Positions 14,162 to 23,070 of a DNA stretch of 64,000 nucleotides are shown in pieces (the first letter of the stretch is position 1; each line of letters begins with the position of its first letter). The stretch spans positions 1 through 64,000 of the forward strand of contig DHKO01000046.1 of NCBI GenBank assembly GCA_002404895.1. Direction: 5' to 3'. The translations under genes were made by a program, and so were the position numbers. This stretch comes from Treponema sp. UBA4692 (GTDB lineage: Bacteria > Spirochaetota > Spirochaetia > Treponematales > Treponemataceae). The notes under the pieces were generated by a model that saw nothing but the letters and a program-made list of their open reading frames with translations, made no database searches and had not been told where the DNA came from.

Positions 14162-15907
14162 TTATTCTTTGACTTCTTTTTTAAGGATTACAGTCTTGAA
14201 TCCTTCCACAACGAGAATAACCGCAAGAACTGCCATTGCAGAAGCAAAGCAAAGCTGGAACCAGTTTCCCCAGTGGAACGCGCCCGCAGCTCCAACAGCC
14301 ATCGCCTTTACTTTCGCGACGATTGTAAGGACAAGCTGTGTCAAAGTCGCGGCAAGCATGAACACTGTCGGAATGAAGAACATCTTGTTGTTTTTTCCGA
14401 CGTGCCCGAGCCATGCGGCAACAGCCATCAAAGCGATTCCTGCCAAAAGCTGGTTCGCAGAGCCGAACAGAGACCAGATTGCGGAAAGTTTCAGTCCGCC
14501 CAAAATGCAGCCGACGATTACCATGAATGCAGTTCCCACAAGCGGATTCGCAAGGAATTTTCTCACAGGAGATTTCGCGTCTTTCCAAGTCGCCTCGTCC
14601 GGAGCCAGGAAAAGCTCTGAGAACATAAAGCGGCTAAGTCTTGTCGCAGAGTCAAGAGATGTCAACGCGAAAACAGACACGGCCAAAGTCAAAAGCGCGC
14701 TGATTGTGCGGTAAACGTGAGTCCCCTCGTCTCCGAACATGAACGCGATTCCGTTTCCAAACGCAGTCGCAGGAGAGCCTGAGAAAGTCCAGATTCCGTC
14801 TTTAACAGAAAGGAATTTTGAAGACACAACTCCGAGCGCAATCAAAGAGATGATTCCCAAGGCAGACTCAATGAGCATTGAGCCGTAGGCAATCGGCTTC
14901 GCGTGCTGCTCAGCGTCAAGCTGCTTTGAAGTTGTTCCAGAGGCAATCAAAGAATGGAAGCCGGAGCAAGCACCGCAGGCAACTGTGATGAACAGAGCCG
15001 GGAACATATGTCCGATTCCCTGAGTCCAGCCTGTAAACGCAGGCAGGTCAAAATGAACGCCGCGAGATTTTCCTACGAAAGCCGAGACAATAATTCCGAC
15101 AAACGCAATCAGCATCATTCCGTAAAGAAGGAATGAAGAAAGATAGTCGCGAGGCTGGAGCATAATCCAGACAGGAACAAGAGAAGCCACCGCAATGTAA
15201 AGTCCGACAATCACAATCCAAGTCGTGCGGTTCGCGACAAGTCCGACATTCAAGCCGAGAACAACAATTCCGACAATCGCAACAATTCCGACAATTGTCG
15301 CAGGCAAAGTCTTTACTCCAAGACGGTTGGTGAAGATTCCGTAGATTACAGCAAGGAAAATGAACAAGACGGAAATCATAGCTGTTGACTGGTTGTCGCT
15401 CGGGTGAAGCTTGAACATTCCAAGTCCGGCAGTTTCAGCAGTGAAGAAAGTTCCGGCGACAACGTTCACGAACGAAGCGATTACAAGAATCAAAACGAGC
15501 AGAGAGAAAATGATGAAGAGTCGCTTTGAAACTTTTCCCATTGAAGTGCTGATAATTTCGCCGATTGATTTTCCGCCGTTTCTGACAGAAGCGAAAAGCG
15601 AGCCGAAATCCTGCAAGCCGCCGAAGAAAATTCCGCCGATAATGCACCACAGAAAAACAGGAACCCAGCCGAAAACAGCCGCCATAATCGGGCCGTTAAT
15701 CGGGCCTGCACCCGCGATTGAAGAAAAGTGGTGTCCCATCAAAACAGCAGGCTTCGCCTCAACATAGTCAACGCCGTCGGCCATTGTCAAAGCCGGTGTT
15801 TTTTTCGCAGGGTCAACGCCCCATTGCTTTGCAAGCCAAGAGCCGTAAAAAACGTAGCCAGCCAAAAGCAAAACAAGCGCAGCAATAATTATTAATAATG
15901 CTGTCAT
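14162..15907 (-). CDS. cstA: CstA/BtsT-family carbon starvation / pyruvate transporter
   Basis: This polytopic inner-membrane protein belongs to the CstA family, some members of which import pyruvate or peptides under carbon limitation. The N-terminal block AKPAVLMGHHFSSIAGAGPINGP is diagnostic (positions about 51-72). About 14-16 hydrophobic segments follow over 581 residues. This is shorter than E. coli CstA (~700) and typical of spirochaete and clostridial forms. A strong GGGAGGAG lies before the ATG. It has its own terminator, so it is likely a single-gene unit. The substrate is inferred from the family. Confidence 0.92.
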   Translation of the reverse strand: MTALLIIIAALVLLLAGYVFYGSWLAKQWGVDPAKKTPALTMADGVDYVEAKPAVLMGHHFSSIAGAGPINGPIMAAVFGWVPVFLWCIIGGIFFGGLQDFGSLFASVRNGGKSIGEIISTSMGKVSKRLFIIFSLLVLILVIASFVNVVAGTFFTAETAGLGMFKLHPSDNQSTAMISVLFIFLAVIYGIFTNRLGVKTLPATIVGIVAIVGIVVLGLNVGLVANRTTWIVIVGLYIAVASLVPVWIMLQPRDYLSSFLLYGMMLIAFVGIIVSAFVGKSRGVHFDLPAFTGWTQGIGHMFPALFITVACGACSGFHSLIASGTTSKQLDAEQHAKPIAYGSMLIESALGIISLIALGVVSSKFLSVKDGIWTFSGSPATAFGNGIAFMFGDEGTHVYRTISALLTLAVSVFALTSLDSATRLSRFMFSELFLAPDEATWKDAKSPVRKFLANPLVGTAFMVIVGCILGGLKLSAIWSLFGSANQLLAGIALMAVAAWLGHVGKNNKMFFIPTVFMLAATLTQLVLTIVAKVKAMAVGAAGAFHWGNWFQLCFASAMAVLAVILVVEGFKTVILKKEVKE

Positions 15908-15966
15908 TTTTTCTCCTCCCTTAAGAGAAAACTTTTGATAATGAAAATCCGAAACCGTCAGATTTT

Positions 15967-16455
15967 CTAAATTGTTTTGAAGAGTTTTTTCAAATCCTTG
16001 CCAAGCCGGTTGCTGGCAAGCTTTTTGGAAGAAGTCTCCATTGCAACCAATTTAAAATGACTCCAGCCGCGGAAGCTGAACGCGTAAGATTTATAGAATT
16101 TTGTCTTTTTGATTTTCTTGAATGTTGAGCTGTCGATTTTTTCCGCGAGAACAACGAGAATCACATCGGAATTTCTGTGTCCAGGATAGACTTTCACGCG
16201 CGAAAGCCCTTCGCTCCACGCTTTTTCCGCTATTTTTTCAAGATTTTCACAGTCCAAAGATTCACAAGTGTAGAAAAAAACGTATTCGTTGGAATCGACA
16301 TCAGAAACATGGGCAGCGCGAATCAAAATATACTGCTCCTGATGCTGATGAAATTCCGCCTCTGCCGCAAAAGGAGACGCAGCTCCGTCAGTTTTTATGT
16401 CGTAATAATGTTCAAAAGAAACCAAAAGTTTTTTCAAAGCCTCGTCTGCGCTCAT
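15967..16455 (-). CDS. hypothetical protein, 162 aa
   Basis: I do not recognise this protein. It is soluble, mixed alpha/beta, with no signal peptide. It has an aromatic stretch (YVFFYTCESLD), a hydrophobic strand (DVILVVLAEKID) and a basic lysine-rich end (KKTKFYKSYAFSFRGW and SKKLASNRLGKDLKKL). Its own promoter is visible upstream, so it is probably expressed. It stands between cstA and the HAD gene with no overlap. Confidence 0.7.
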   Translation of the reverse strand: MSADEALKKLLVSFEHYYDIKTDGAASPFAAEAEFHQHQEQYILIRAAHVSDVDSNEYVFFYTCESLDCENLEKIAEKAWSEGLSRVKVYPGHRNSDVILVVLAEKIDSSTFKKIKKTKFYKSYAFSFRGWSHFKLVAMETSSKKLASNRLGKDLKKLFKTI

Positions 16456-16487
16456 GACAATCCAGCTTATTATCCGAAAGTATGAGA

Positions 16488-16516
16488 ATTATAGCAGTTC
16501 TGACGATTCGTATCTA
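16488..16516 (-). promoter_or_regulatory. Promoter of the 162-aa hypothetical gene
   Basis: Minus strand: TAGATA (16516-16511), 17-nt spacer, TATAAT (16493-16488). The predicted leader is about 25 nt. Confidence 0.5.
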
Positions 16517-16533
16517 TATATAGAATCACTTTT

Positions 16534-16560
16534 TTGCATAAATTCTGAATATTTATGCAA
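16534..16560. repeat. Perfect 10-bp inverted repeat
   Basis: TTGCATAAAT and ATTTATGCAA are separated by 7 nt. On the minus strand it is followed by A rather than T, so it is not a normal terminator for the HAD gene. It could be an operator or a cruciform upstream of the 162-aa gene. Confidence 0.6.
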
Positions 16561-16640
16561 TTTTCTGCATTTTCAAGCCGTGATTCCGCTTTTCAAAACA
16601 CGAAGCTTTTCTTTCCGAATAAAAAATGTTTTTTCGCAGC

Positions 16641-17327
16641 TTAAATTTCTTTGTCCAAATCTTTCAGAGAAGGCAGAATTTTCCATGCGATTTTCCTCAT
16701 TTCATCATCCGGCTGAATCAAGTCTGGAACCATAACGCATTTTATTCCGGCGGCAACAGCGGCTCTAACTCCGTTCGGGCTGTCCTCCACCGCCACACAT
16801 TCTTTTGGACTCAGATCCAAGGACAAAGCCGCTTTTTGGTAAATGTCCGGCGCGGGCTTTGAGTGCTCAACCAAGTCTCCAGTCGTCAAAGTCTCAAAAA
16901 AATCAATGATTCCGGCGTTTTTTAGCTGCCTGCGAACGCTTTCTCCGCGCGTGGAGCTTGCAAGCGCGATTCTGAATCCTTTTGATTTCAGCGAGGAAAG
17001 GCACTCTGCAACGAAAGGCTTTTTTTCAAGCCCCTGCTCCTTTTCAACAACATAAAAAAGCTCGCTCGTTCTTTCCCTGAATTTTTCAGGCGAGATTTTG
17101 TCTCCAAAAAATTTTTCAAGAATGATTTCAGTGTCGTGCCGGTTTGTTCCGACGCATTTATAAAAAGCCTCATCAATTTTTCCGATTTTAAATTCAGACG
17201 CGGCAATATCCCAAGTTTTTTTGCAGACTTTCTCAGTGTCAAGCAAAACTCCGTCCATATCAAAAATAACAGCTTTTATTCCGTCGTCATTTTCATTCTT
17301 TTCATCAAAATTTATAGAAGAATTCAT
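16641..17327 (-). CDS. HAD-superfamily phosphatase / beta-phosphoglucomutase-like
   Basis: This is a cytosolic haloacid-dehalogenase hydrolase of the PGM-like subfamily. Motif I is DMDGVLLD, motif II ASSTRGES, motif III KPAPDIY and motif IV VEDSPNGVRAA. A helical cap covers about 30-95. The substrate cannot be told; sugar phosphates are usual. The start at 17327 is preferred because TTTAAT ends 7 nt before it, giving a leaderless reading. The ATG at 17336 overlaps that -10 box. Confidence 0.88.
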   Translation of the reverse strand: MNSSINFDEKNENDDGIKAVIFDMDGVLLDTEKVCKKTWDIAASEFKIGKIDEAFYKCVGTNRHDTEIILEKFFGDKISPEKFRERTSELFYVVEKEQGLEKKPFVAECLSSLKSKGFRIALASSTRGESVRRQLKNAGIIDFFETLTTGDLVEHSKPAPDIYQKAALSLDLSPKECVAVEDSPNGVRAAVAAGIKCVMVPDLIQPDDEMRKIAWKILPSLKDLDKEI

Positions 17328-17334
17328 GCAGAAC

Positions 17335-17363
17335 ATTAAACCAAAACGCGAAAGTCAACGCAA
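17335..17363 (-). promoter_or_regulatory. Promoter of the HAD gene
   Basis: Minus strand: TTGCGT (17363-17358), 17 nt, TTTAAT (17340-17335), then 7 nt to ATG at 17327. Confidence 0.45.
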
Positions 17364-17471
17364 CTGCAACTTTTCATCAAACAACAAAACGGAACAGAAT
17401 CGAATCCTTAAAATCTGCACAAAGTCAAAACAGATAAGAATTTTTCAGACTTTCTGTAATTTTTTTTATTT

Positions 17472-17501
17472 TTGACAGAAAAATATTTTACGACTTATAA
17501 T
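17472..17501 (+). promoter_or_regulatory. Strong sigma70-type promoter of the TRAP binding-protein gene
   Basis: Both hexamers are perfect: TTGACA (17472-17477), 18-nt spacer, TATAAT (17496-17501). The leader is about 55 nt. It is the best consensus promoter noticed in the window. Confidence 0.85.
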
Positions 17502-17562
17502 ATTTCTAATAAAAAAGTTCTATTTTTAAGATTATTTAAATTACTAGAAAAAGAGGCAAAAC

Positions 17563-18639
17563 ATGAAGAAAACAGTAAAAAACATTTTTGCGATTGCAGT
17601 CATGATTGCAGCTGCATTTTCAGCTTCCGCGGCAAGAAGCGGAAAAGTAATCATAAGAGACTCGTCAAAATCAAAAACGACGGCTGCGCAGACAAAAAAG
17701 ACTTCGCGCCCGCTTGAAATAACAGTTTCGTTTGCGCACAACCAGACGGCGAAAGACAATCCATATGTTTTCGGAGCAACAGCATTAAAGGACAAGCTCG
17801 AGCAGGTTTCGGGCGGAGGCGCAACAGCGACGCTTTACAATGGAACTATGAGCGAGGATGAAGGCGAGCTTTTTAAAAAGCTCCAGAGCGGAGAGGCGAA
17901 TATCGTCGTGATTTCTCCAGGATACCTTACAAGCCTCGGAGTCGCGGAAGTTGACATTTTCTCTTTGAATTATCTTTTCAACAATTTTGCGCACTGGGGA
18001 AAAGTTCTTGACGGACCTTTCGGATCAGAGCTTGCAGGAATCGTAAACCAGAAGACAAACAGCAAGATTCAGATTTTGGGTTACTGGTCGGCAGGCGTCA
18101 GAAACTACTACGGGAAAAAGCCGATTCATAAGCCAAGCGACTTGAAAGGAATGACAATCCGAATCGGAAGCTCGCCAGTTCAGCAGCAGTTCTGGAAAAG
18201 CTGCGGCGCAATTCCGGCTTCAGTCGGCTGGGGAGCGCTTTACGACGCTCTGAACACAGGAAAAGTTGACTCAGCAGAAAACGACTACACGAATATGTCT
18301 TTGAAAGACCACCACAAGGCTAGAAACGGAAAATACATCTGCGAGACGGAGCATGACTTTACAACCCGCCTTATGCTCGTGAACGGAGACTTCTACAACA
18401 AGCTCACACAGGAGCAGAAAAAGTGGATTGAGCAGGCTGTGGCTTACTCAACACAGATTGAACGCCAGAAGACATTCGAGCAGGCTTCAACTTCAAAGGC
18501 TAAAACTGTGGCGGAAGGCGCAATCATCGTTGAAAACAAGGATATCGATATTACGGCTTTCAAGGCAATCGCACTCCCGATTCAGGACGAATTTGCAAAA
18601 CAGAACGGAATGGAAAGATTCCTAAAAATGGCAAGATAA
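17563..18639 (+). CDS. TRAP transporter substrate-binding protein (DctP-like)
   Basis: This is a periplasmic solute receptor. Signal peptide covers about residues 1-24 (MKKTVKNIFAIAVMIAAAF..ASA). The mature part has DctP-type blocks: LEITVSFAHNQ, FKKLQSGEANIVVISPGYLTSLG, RNYYGKKPIHKPSDLKGMTIR and ALNTGKVDSAEND, with the binding arginine in MTIRIG. The 358-residue length is normal. No DctQ or DctM membrane genes are adjacent, and the next gene is a chemoreceptor. The protein could work with a distant transporter or present ligand to the receptor. A strong promoter and AGAGG ribosome-binding site suggest abundant expression. Confidence 0.88.
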   Translation: MKKTVKNIFAIAVMIAAAFSASAARSGKVIIRDSSKSKTTAAQTKKTSRPLEITVSFAHNQTAKDNPYVFGATALKDKLEQVSGGGATATLYNGTMSEDEGELFKKLQSGEANIVVISPGYLTSLGVAEVDIFSLNYLFNNFAHWGKVLDGPFGSELAGIVNQKTNSKIQILGYWSAGVRNYYGKKPIHKPSDLKGMTIRIGSSPVQQQFWKSCGAIPASVGWGALYDALNTGKVDSAENDYTNMSLKDHHKARNGKYICETEHDFTTRLMLVNGDFYNKLTQEQKKWIEQAVAYSTQIERQKTFEQASTSKAKTVAEGAIIVENKDIDITAFKAIALPIQDEFAKQNGMERFLKMAR

Positions 18640-18646
18640 AAAAAAT

Positions 18647-18676
18647 GGGCTGAGCTTCAATTTATCAGACCAGCCC
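18647..18676 (+). terminator. Weak hairpin after the TRAP binding-protein gene
   Basis: GGGCTG and CAGCCC form a short stem with an 18-nt loop and no T tract. It may cut or stabilise the mRNA while letting transcription reach the chemoreceptor gene. Confidence 0.35.
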
Positions 18677-18734
18677 GATTCTCTATGTCTCTATTATTAA
18701 ATTAAGTTGATTAAAATAAAAAGAGGTGTTTCAA

Positions 18735-20852
18735 ATGGCTAAAAAAGAGCTTGACAGGTTTGATACAAAAGCCAAGCGCAATATGAAGATTTCAACAAAA
18801 CTTATGCTTTTAATCGGCGCGAGCGTTATTGTAAGCTCGGTGGGCGTGAGCATTCTTTCGCTTGGGATTTTCAACAGCAAGATGATAGACAACACCATCG
18901 ACGACCTTAACCACACGGCAGACGGCGTTGAAATTTATATCACATCAAGAGGAAACGAGCTTTCGCACTACTCCAAGCTGATTGCCCAGAATCCTGACCT
19001 TGCAAGCGCAATCGAGTACGACTCGTCATTTGCAGTTCAGCACGCAGTTGAATCTTACACACAGAATTCTGAAATCGATTTTATGTTTGTAACAGACGCG
19101 CGCGGAAGAGTCATCAAAGGCGGCGGTGTGAACGTTACAGACGGAGTTGATGTCTCATATATCGGAACAGTCGCAAGCGCGCTCGCAGGCGACTCGTCAA
19201 CAGGAATCGAGGGCGTGGCAAATTTCAACTACGCGATTATCGCCTCAGAGCCAATCATGGTGAACGGCTCGGTCGCAGGAACAGTTGTAACAGGCTACGA
19301 CCTTTCCACAACCTCCTTAATCGACTATATTGCTGCAAGCTACAATGTTGAATGCACAGTCCTCAAAGACGATGTAAGAACTGCTTCGACTCTGCACGAC
19401 GCAAACGGAAATTCAGTTGTCGGAACAAAGCTCGACGACAGCGTTGTTGAGGAGGCAGTTCTTCACGACGGAAATGCGTTCGCAGGTCCGGTCTCAATCG
19501 GCGGACTTTCTTATTACGGATATTATTTTCCAATCACATCCGGCGACGGCAGAATCACAGGAATGTTCTTCCTTGCAAAAAGCATTGAGTCTATCGAGGC
19601 TGTAAGAACGCAGACAGTCGCAATTGTAATTCCAGTCGTAATCATTCTCTGCGCGATTCTGATTATCGCAGGCGGAATTTTCGTGCGCTGGCTCATGTGG
19701 CGAATCTACAACGTTACAAACACGCTAAAGGACATGGCGAGCGGAGACGCAGACCTTACAAAGCGCGTAAAACTTCTTATCCGAGACGAAATCGGAGACC
19801 TTGTAATTCAGTTCGACTTCTTCTGCGACCGTCTTCAGAAAATCATCAGCGAGATAAAAGGCTCAAAAAATATGCTTTCAAACGCAGGACACGAGATGTC
19901 AGAAAGCACAAGCAAGACTTCCGACTCAATCTCGGGAATTATCCAGAGCATTTCAGACATACGCAGCCAGATTTCTCACCAGACAGAAAGCGTTCACCAG
20001 ACGGCGGACTCTGTATCTGAAATCTCAACTTCAATCACAAGCCTCAACTCAATGATTGAAATGCAGGCGAACGGAGTCAACGACGCGACTGCGGCAGTAG
20101 AGGAAATGGTCGGAAACATTGCGAGCGTGAACAGCTCGGTTGACAAGATGGCGGCTTCTTTCGAGGAACTTTCGGCAAACGCGCAGGCAGGATTCTCAAA
20201 GCAGCAGGATGTAAACGACCAGATTAAGTCAATTGAAGGCCAGTCAAAAATGCTTCAGGAGGCGAACGCTGTAATCGCTTCTATCGCAGAGCAGACAAAC
20301 CTTCTCGCGATGAACGCGGCAATTGAGGCGGCGCACGCGGGCGAGGCGGGAAAAGGATTCTCTGTTGTCGCAGACGAAATCAGAAAGCTTTCCGAAACAT
20401 CTTCTTCTCAGTCAAAGACAATCGGAGACCAGCTCAACAAAATACGCGACTCAATCACAACGGTTGTATCTTCGGCTACAGAATCAGGCGACGCGCTCGC
20501 GCTTGTCTCGAACAAGATTCAGGACACAGACCAGCTCGTAATGCAGATTAAAGGCGCGATGAACGAGCAGCAGATTGGCTCTGAGCAGATTGTAAATTCT
20601 CTAAAAGACATGAACGAAAGCACAAATAATGTTCGCACTTCGTCAAAGGAAATGTCTGACCGCAACAAGAAAATCATGAAAGAAATTGAAGCTCTCAAAG
20701 ACATCACAAGAAAGATGAGCGACAGCATGACAAGCATGAGCGACGGAGCGGAAAGAATCAGCGGAGCGGAGGAGGCTTTGTCTGACATCTCGCACAAAGT
20801 AAAGGATTCTATCGACAAAATCGGCTCTGAAATCGACTTGTTCAAAGTGTAA
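18735..20852 (+). CDS. methyl-accepting chemotaxis protein with periplasmic Cache domain
   Basis: This transmembrane chemoreceptor signals to CheA/CheW. TM1 is near residues 22-45, a dCache-like sensor spans about 50-285, and TM2 is near 290-315 (VAIVIPVVIILCAILIIAGG). A HAMP domain follows TM2, then the signalling helices. The hairpin tip IAEQTNLLAMNAAIEAA is canonical, with GKGFSVVADEIRKL after it. There is no CheR-docking pentapeptide at the C-terminus (DLFKV). ATG 18735 is chosen because AAGAGG lies 8 nt upstream. It lies 96 bp after the TRAP binding-protein gene with no strong terminator between. Confidence 0.95.
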   Translation: MAKKELDRFDTKAKRNMKISTKLMLLIGASVIVSSVGVSILSLGIFNSKMIDNTIDDLNHTADGVEIYITSRGNELSHYSKLIAQNPDLASAIEYDSSFAVQHAVESYTQNSEIDFMFVTDARGRVIKGGGVNVTDGVDVSYIGTVASALAGDSSTGIEGVANFNYAIIASEPIMVNGSVAGTVVTGYDLSTTSLIDYIAASYNVECTVLKDDVRTASTLHDANGNSVVGTKLDDSVVEEAVLHDGNAFAGPVSIGGLSYYGYYFPITSGDGRITGMFFLAKSIESIEAVRTQTVAIVIPVVIILCAILIIAGGIFVRWLMWRIYNVTNTLKDMASGDADLTKRVKLLIRDEIGDLVIQFDFFCDRLQKIISEIKGSKNMLSNAGHEMSESTSKTSDSISGIIQSISDIRSQISHQTESVHQTADSVSEISTSITSLNSMIEMQANGVNDATAAVEEMVGNIASVNSSVDKMAASFEELSANAQAGFSKQQDVNDQIKSIEGQSKMLQEANAVIASIAEQTNLLAMNAAIEAAHAGEAGKGFSVVADEIRKLSETSSSQSKTIGDQLNKIRDSITTVVSSATESGDALALVSNKIQDTDQLVMQIKGAMNEQQIGSEQIVNSLKDMNESTNNVRTSSKEMSDRNKKIMKEIEALKDITRKMSDSMTSMSDGAERISGAEEALSDISHKVKDSIDKIGSEIDLFKV

Positions 20853-20911
20853 AAACAGGAATCTGAAAATCAAAGCAAGAAAGGATTTTCAGCAGTTTTT
20901 TTTAGCGCAGG

Positions 20912-20971
20912 CAGCCTGAAAAACGTCAATCGGCAAAAAAGCTGATTTCTCTTTTTTCAGGCTGTTTTTTT
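20912..20971 (+). terminator. Rho-independent terminator after the chemoreceptor gene
   Basis: CAGCCTGAAAAA and TTTTTTCAGGCTG form a 12-13-bp stem followed by seven T. The 35-nt loop contains a second small GC-rich stem. Confidence 0.75.
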
Positions 20972-21091
20972 GCATTTTCGGCTTTGCTTTGCGCGTTTTC
21001 CTGAAAATTATCATTTATGTCAAAAAAAATATCTTATAAAACAATGGCATTTATGGAACTTTTCCGATAATCTAAGAAAAAAGGAATAATT

Positions 21092-22780
21092 ATGAAGAAA
21101 ATTTTATTTACAACAATCGCAGCATTATTGCTGTCGGCAGCTGCTTTTTCGCAGGATTATGACGACTACGCCTATGAACCAACATCGTCTCCGGCGGTAA
21201 CAGTAAACGGCGAGGCTGGAGCGAAAGGCCGGGCATGGGCTGGACATTATGATGAAGATGACGAATGGAACTCAAGCATTTCAAGTCAGGATAATATCAA
21301 AAATATATTTATGGAAGGAAGCGCGTACGGACTTTTGGACGTGAACTACACTGGAGACGTTTCCGATGTGAACGTAAAGCTAAAGGCAGACACTTCCACA
21401 ATCAAGGATTATCCGGAAGATATTCTTGAAGAGGCGACAGTGCGCGGATATTTTGGAAACTGGGTTGTCTCTGGCGGAAAAATGAAGATTGTATGGGGAA
21501 AAGGAGACAAGCTTCACGTTCTCGACAACTTCAACGCGAACGACTACACAGATTTTATCTTTCCTGAATACATCGACAGAAGGCTTGCAGAGCCGATGTT
21601 CTCGCTCGCATACAGCGCGCCGAATGCCTCAAATATCCGGCTTGAGCTGGTTGCGACCCCGATGATGACAGCCGACAGATTCGCAACAAGCGGAGCGCTT
21701 GTGCCGAACGCGCAGAAAGAGCTTACAAGCACAGTGCAGAATATAGTCATTACAGACACTCTTAATACGCTTAATGACGGCGGACTTACTGTCAACGGTT
21801 CAAATGTAACAGTTTCATCAGACGCTTTCTCGGCAATATCAGATGCTTCATCTTTCTCGTCAGATGACTTGTTTGAAAACAACATCAAATCACTTAAATA
21901 TGCACAGGGCGGCGCAAGGCTCACAGGAACTTTTAGCTCAATCGACTGGGGCTTCAGCTACTACTACGGACACTTCAAACAGCCGAGTCCAAATTTTGAA
22001 AAATACATCGATTCTATTTCAACTTACGCAGCTTCAACAGAAGGTCAAACATACATTAGTCAAAAATACAGCTCTGAAATCACAGCAAAAACAACCGAGA
22101 TTCTGGCATCTGGCGTAACCTCTGACGCTTCAACAGCGGCAACATTGGCATATCAGGCTATTGTTAAAGAATATGCTTCAGATTTGGCAAAACAAGGAGT
22201 TTTTAAAGTTGAGCTTCCATCTCTTGACTACGACCGACTGCAAACATTCGGATTCGAGCTTGCAACAGTCATCTGGAAATTCAACACGCGCGCGGAGCTT
22301 GCATACAATCTCACAGAAGATGTCGCGGGCGACAATCCATGGGTAAAAAACAACAGCATCGCATGGGTGGGCGGTTTTGACATGGACTTGCCGATTCACA
22401 ACTTGAACGTGAACATTCAGGAGACAGGAACTTTCGTCTTGAACAGCGACAAAATCAAGGACGGAGATTACGCGGTTTACGATGTTGACTACAACTCAGA
22501 CGACAACTACTGCATCAACAAGCTTGTCGTGAACGTGAGCGACAAATGGCTTCATGAAAAACTCACAACAGAATGTACAGCAATCTACGGAATCGAAAAC
22601 AAAGAATGGTGCGTTCAGCCGAAAATCGAGTACAATCCGTCAGAAGGACTTTTTCTTACTTTAAGCGGAGCGTATCTTTTCAGCAACAACGAGAACGGTG
22701 AATTCTACAATTTCACAGCCGACAGCACAAAATCGCACAGGAAGATGTTCGGTCAGATAGCAGTAAAATATACGTTCTAA
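21092..22780 (+). CDS. predicted outer-membrane beta-barrel protein
   Basis: A signal peptide covers residues 1-20 (MKKILFTTIAALLLSAAAFS). The mature protein has alternating hydrophobic strands with aromatic ends and a terminal phenylalanine (IAVKYTF), the usual barrel-assembly signal. A block near residues 125-175 (VVSGGKMKIVWGKGDKLHVLD) resembles DUF1302-like barrels, but I cannot name a family firmly. Residues about 305-370 form a helical, Ala/Ser/Thr-rich insert with more A/T-rich codons than the rest, which suggests a variable surface loop. AAGGAAT precedes the ATG. Confidence 0.8.
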   Translation: MKKILFTTIAALLLSAAAFSQDYDDYAYEPTSSPAVTVNGEAGAKGRAWAGHYDEDDEWNSSISSQDNIKNIFMEGSAYGLLDVNYTGDVSDVNVKLKADTSTIKDYPEDILEEATVRGYFGNWVVSGGKMKIVWGKGDKLHVLDNFNANDYTDFIFPEYIDRRLAEPMFSLAYSAPNASNIRLELVATPMMTADRFATSGALVPNAQKELTSTVQNIVITDTLNTLNDGGLTVNGSNVTVSSDAFSAISDASSFSSDDLFENNIKSLKYAQGGARLTGTFSSIDWGFSYYYGHFKQPSPNFEKYIDSISTYAASTEGQTYISQKYSSEITAKTTEILASGVTSDASTAATLAYQAIVKEYASDLAKQGVFKVELPSLDYDRLQTFGFELATVIWKFNTRAELAYNLTEDVAGDNPWVKNNSIAWVGGFDMDLPIHNLNVNIQETGTFVLNSDKIKDGDYAVYDVDYNSDDNYCINKLVVNVSDKWLHEKLTTECTAIYGIENKEWCVQPKIEYNPSEGLFLTLSGAYLFSNNENGEFYNFTADSTKSHRKMFGQIAVKYTF

Positions 22781-22797
22781 AAAATAAAAACACATTG

Positions 22798-22846
22798 TTT
22801 TCAGATTATAAAGTGAGCTGAAAATGCACGCTTTATAATCTGAAAA
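22798..22846 (+). repeat. Perfect 16-bp inverted repeat without T tract
   Basis: The 16-nt arms (22798-22813 and 22831-22846) are exactly complementary around a 17-nt loop. It lies 18 bp after the barrel gene. With no T run it is not a textbook terminator; it could be an mRNA 3'-end stabiliser or part of a dispersed repeat. In the rest of the 22781-23070 gap I see only the nadE promoter. Confidence 0.7.
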
Positions 22847-23058
22847 TGCTTGTCATTCTGAACTAGAAAACATTCGTTCTCGCTTTGACTCGAAATCTAT
22901 AAAATGCAGATGCTGAAAAAAATCAGTATGGCTAGTTTTTAGCAGCTGACGACTGTTTCTGACATTTTTTCACCTTTTCCCGCATTCTGCGTCCCTCTTA
23001 CATTGTCCCAAATTCTGCCTTTCTCTTTTTCACAATTCCTAATCATCAAAATATTCAC

Positions 23059-23064
23059 TATAAT
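23059..23064 (+). promoter_or_regulatory. -10 box of the nadE promoter
   Basis: A perfect TATAAT lies 6 nt before the nadE ATG. The -35 candidate at 17-nt spacing (TTCCTA, 23036-23041) is poor. Confidence 0.6.
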
Positions 23065-23070
23065 CAAAAT

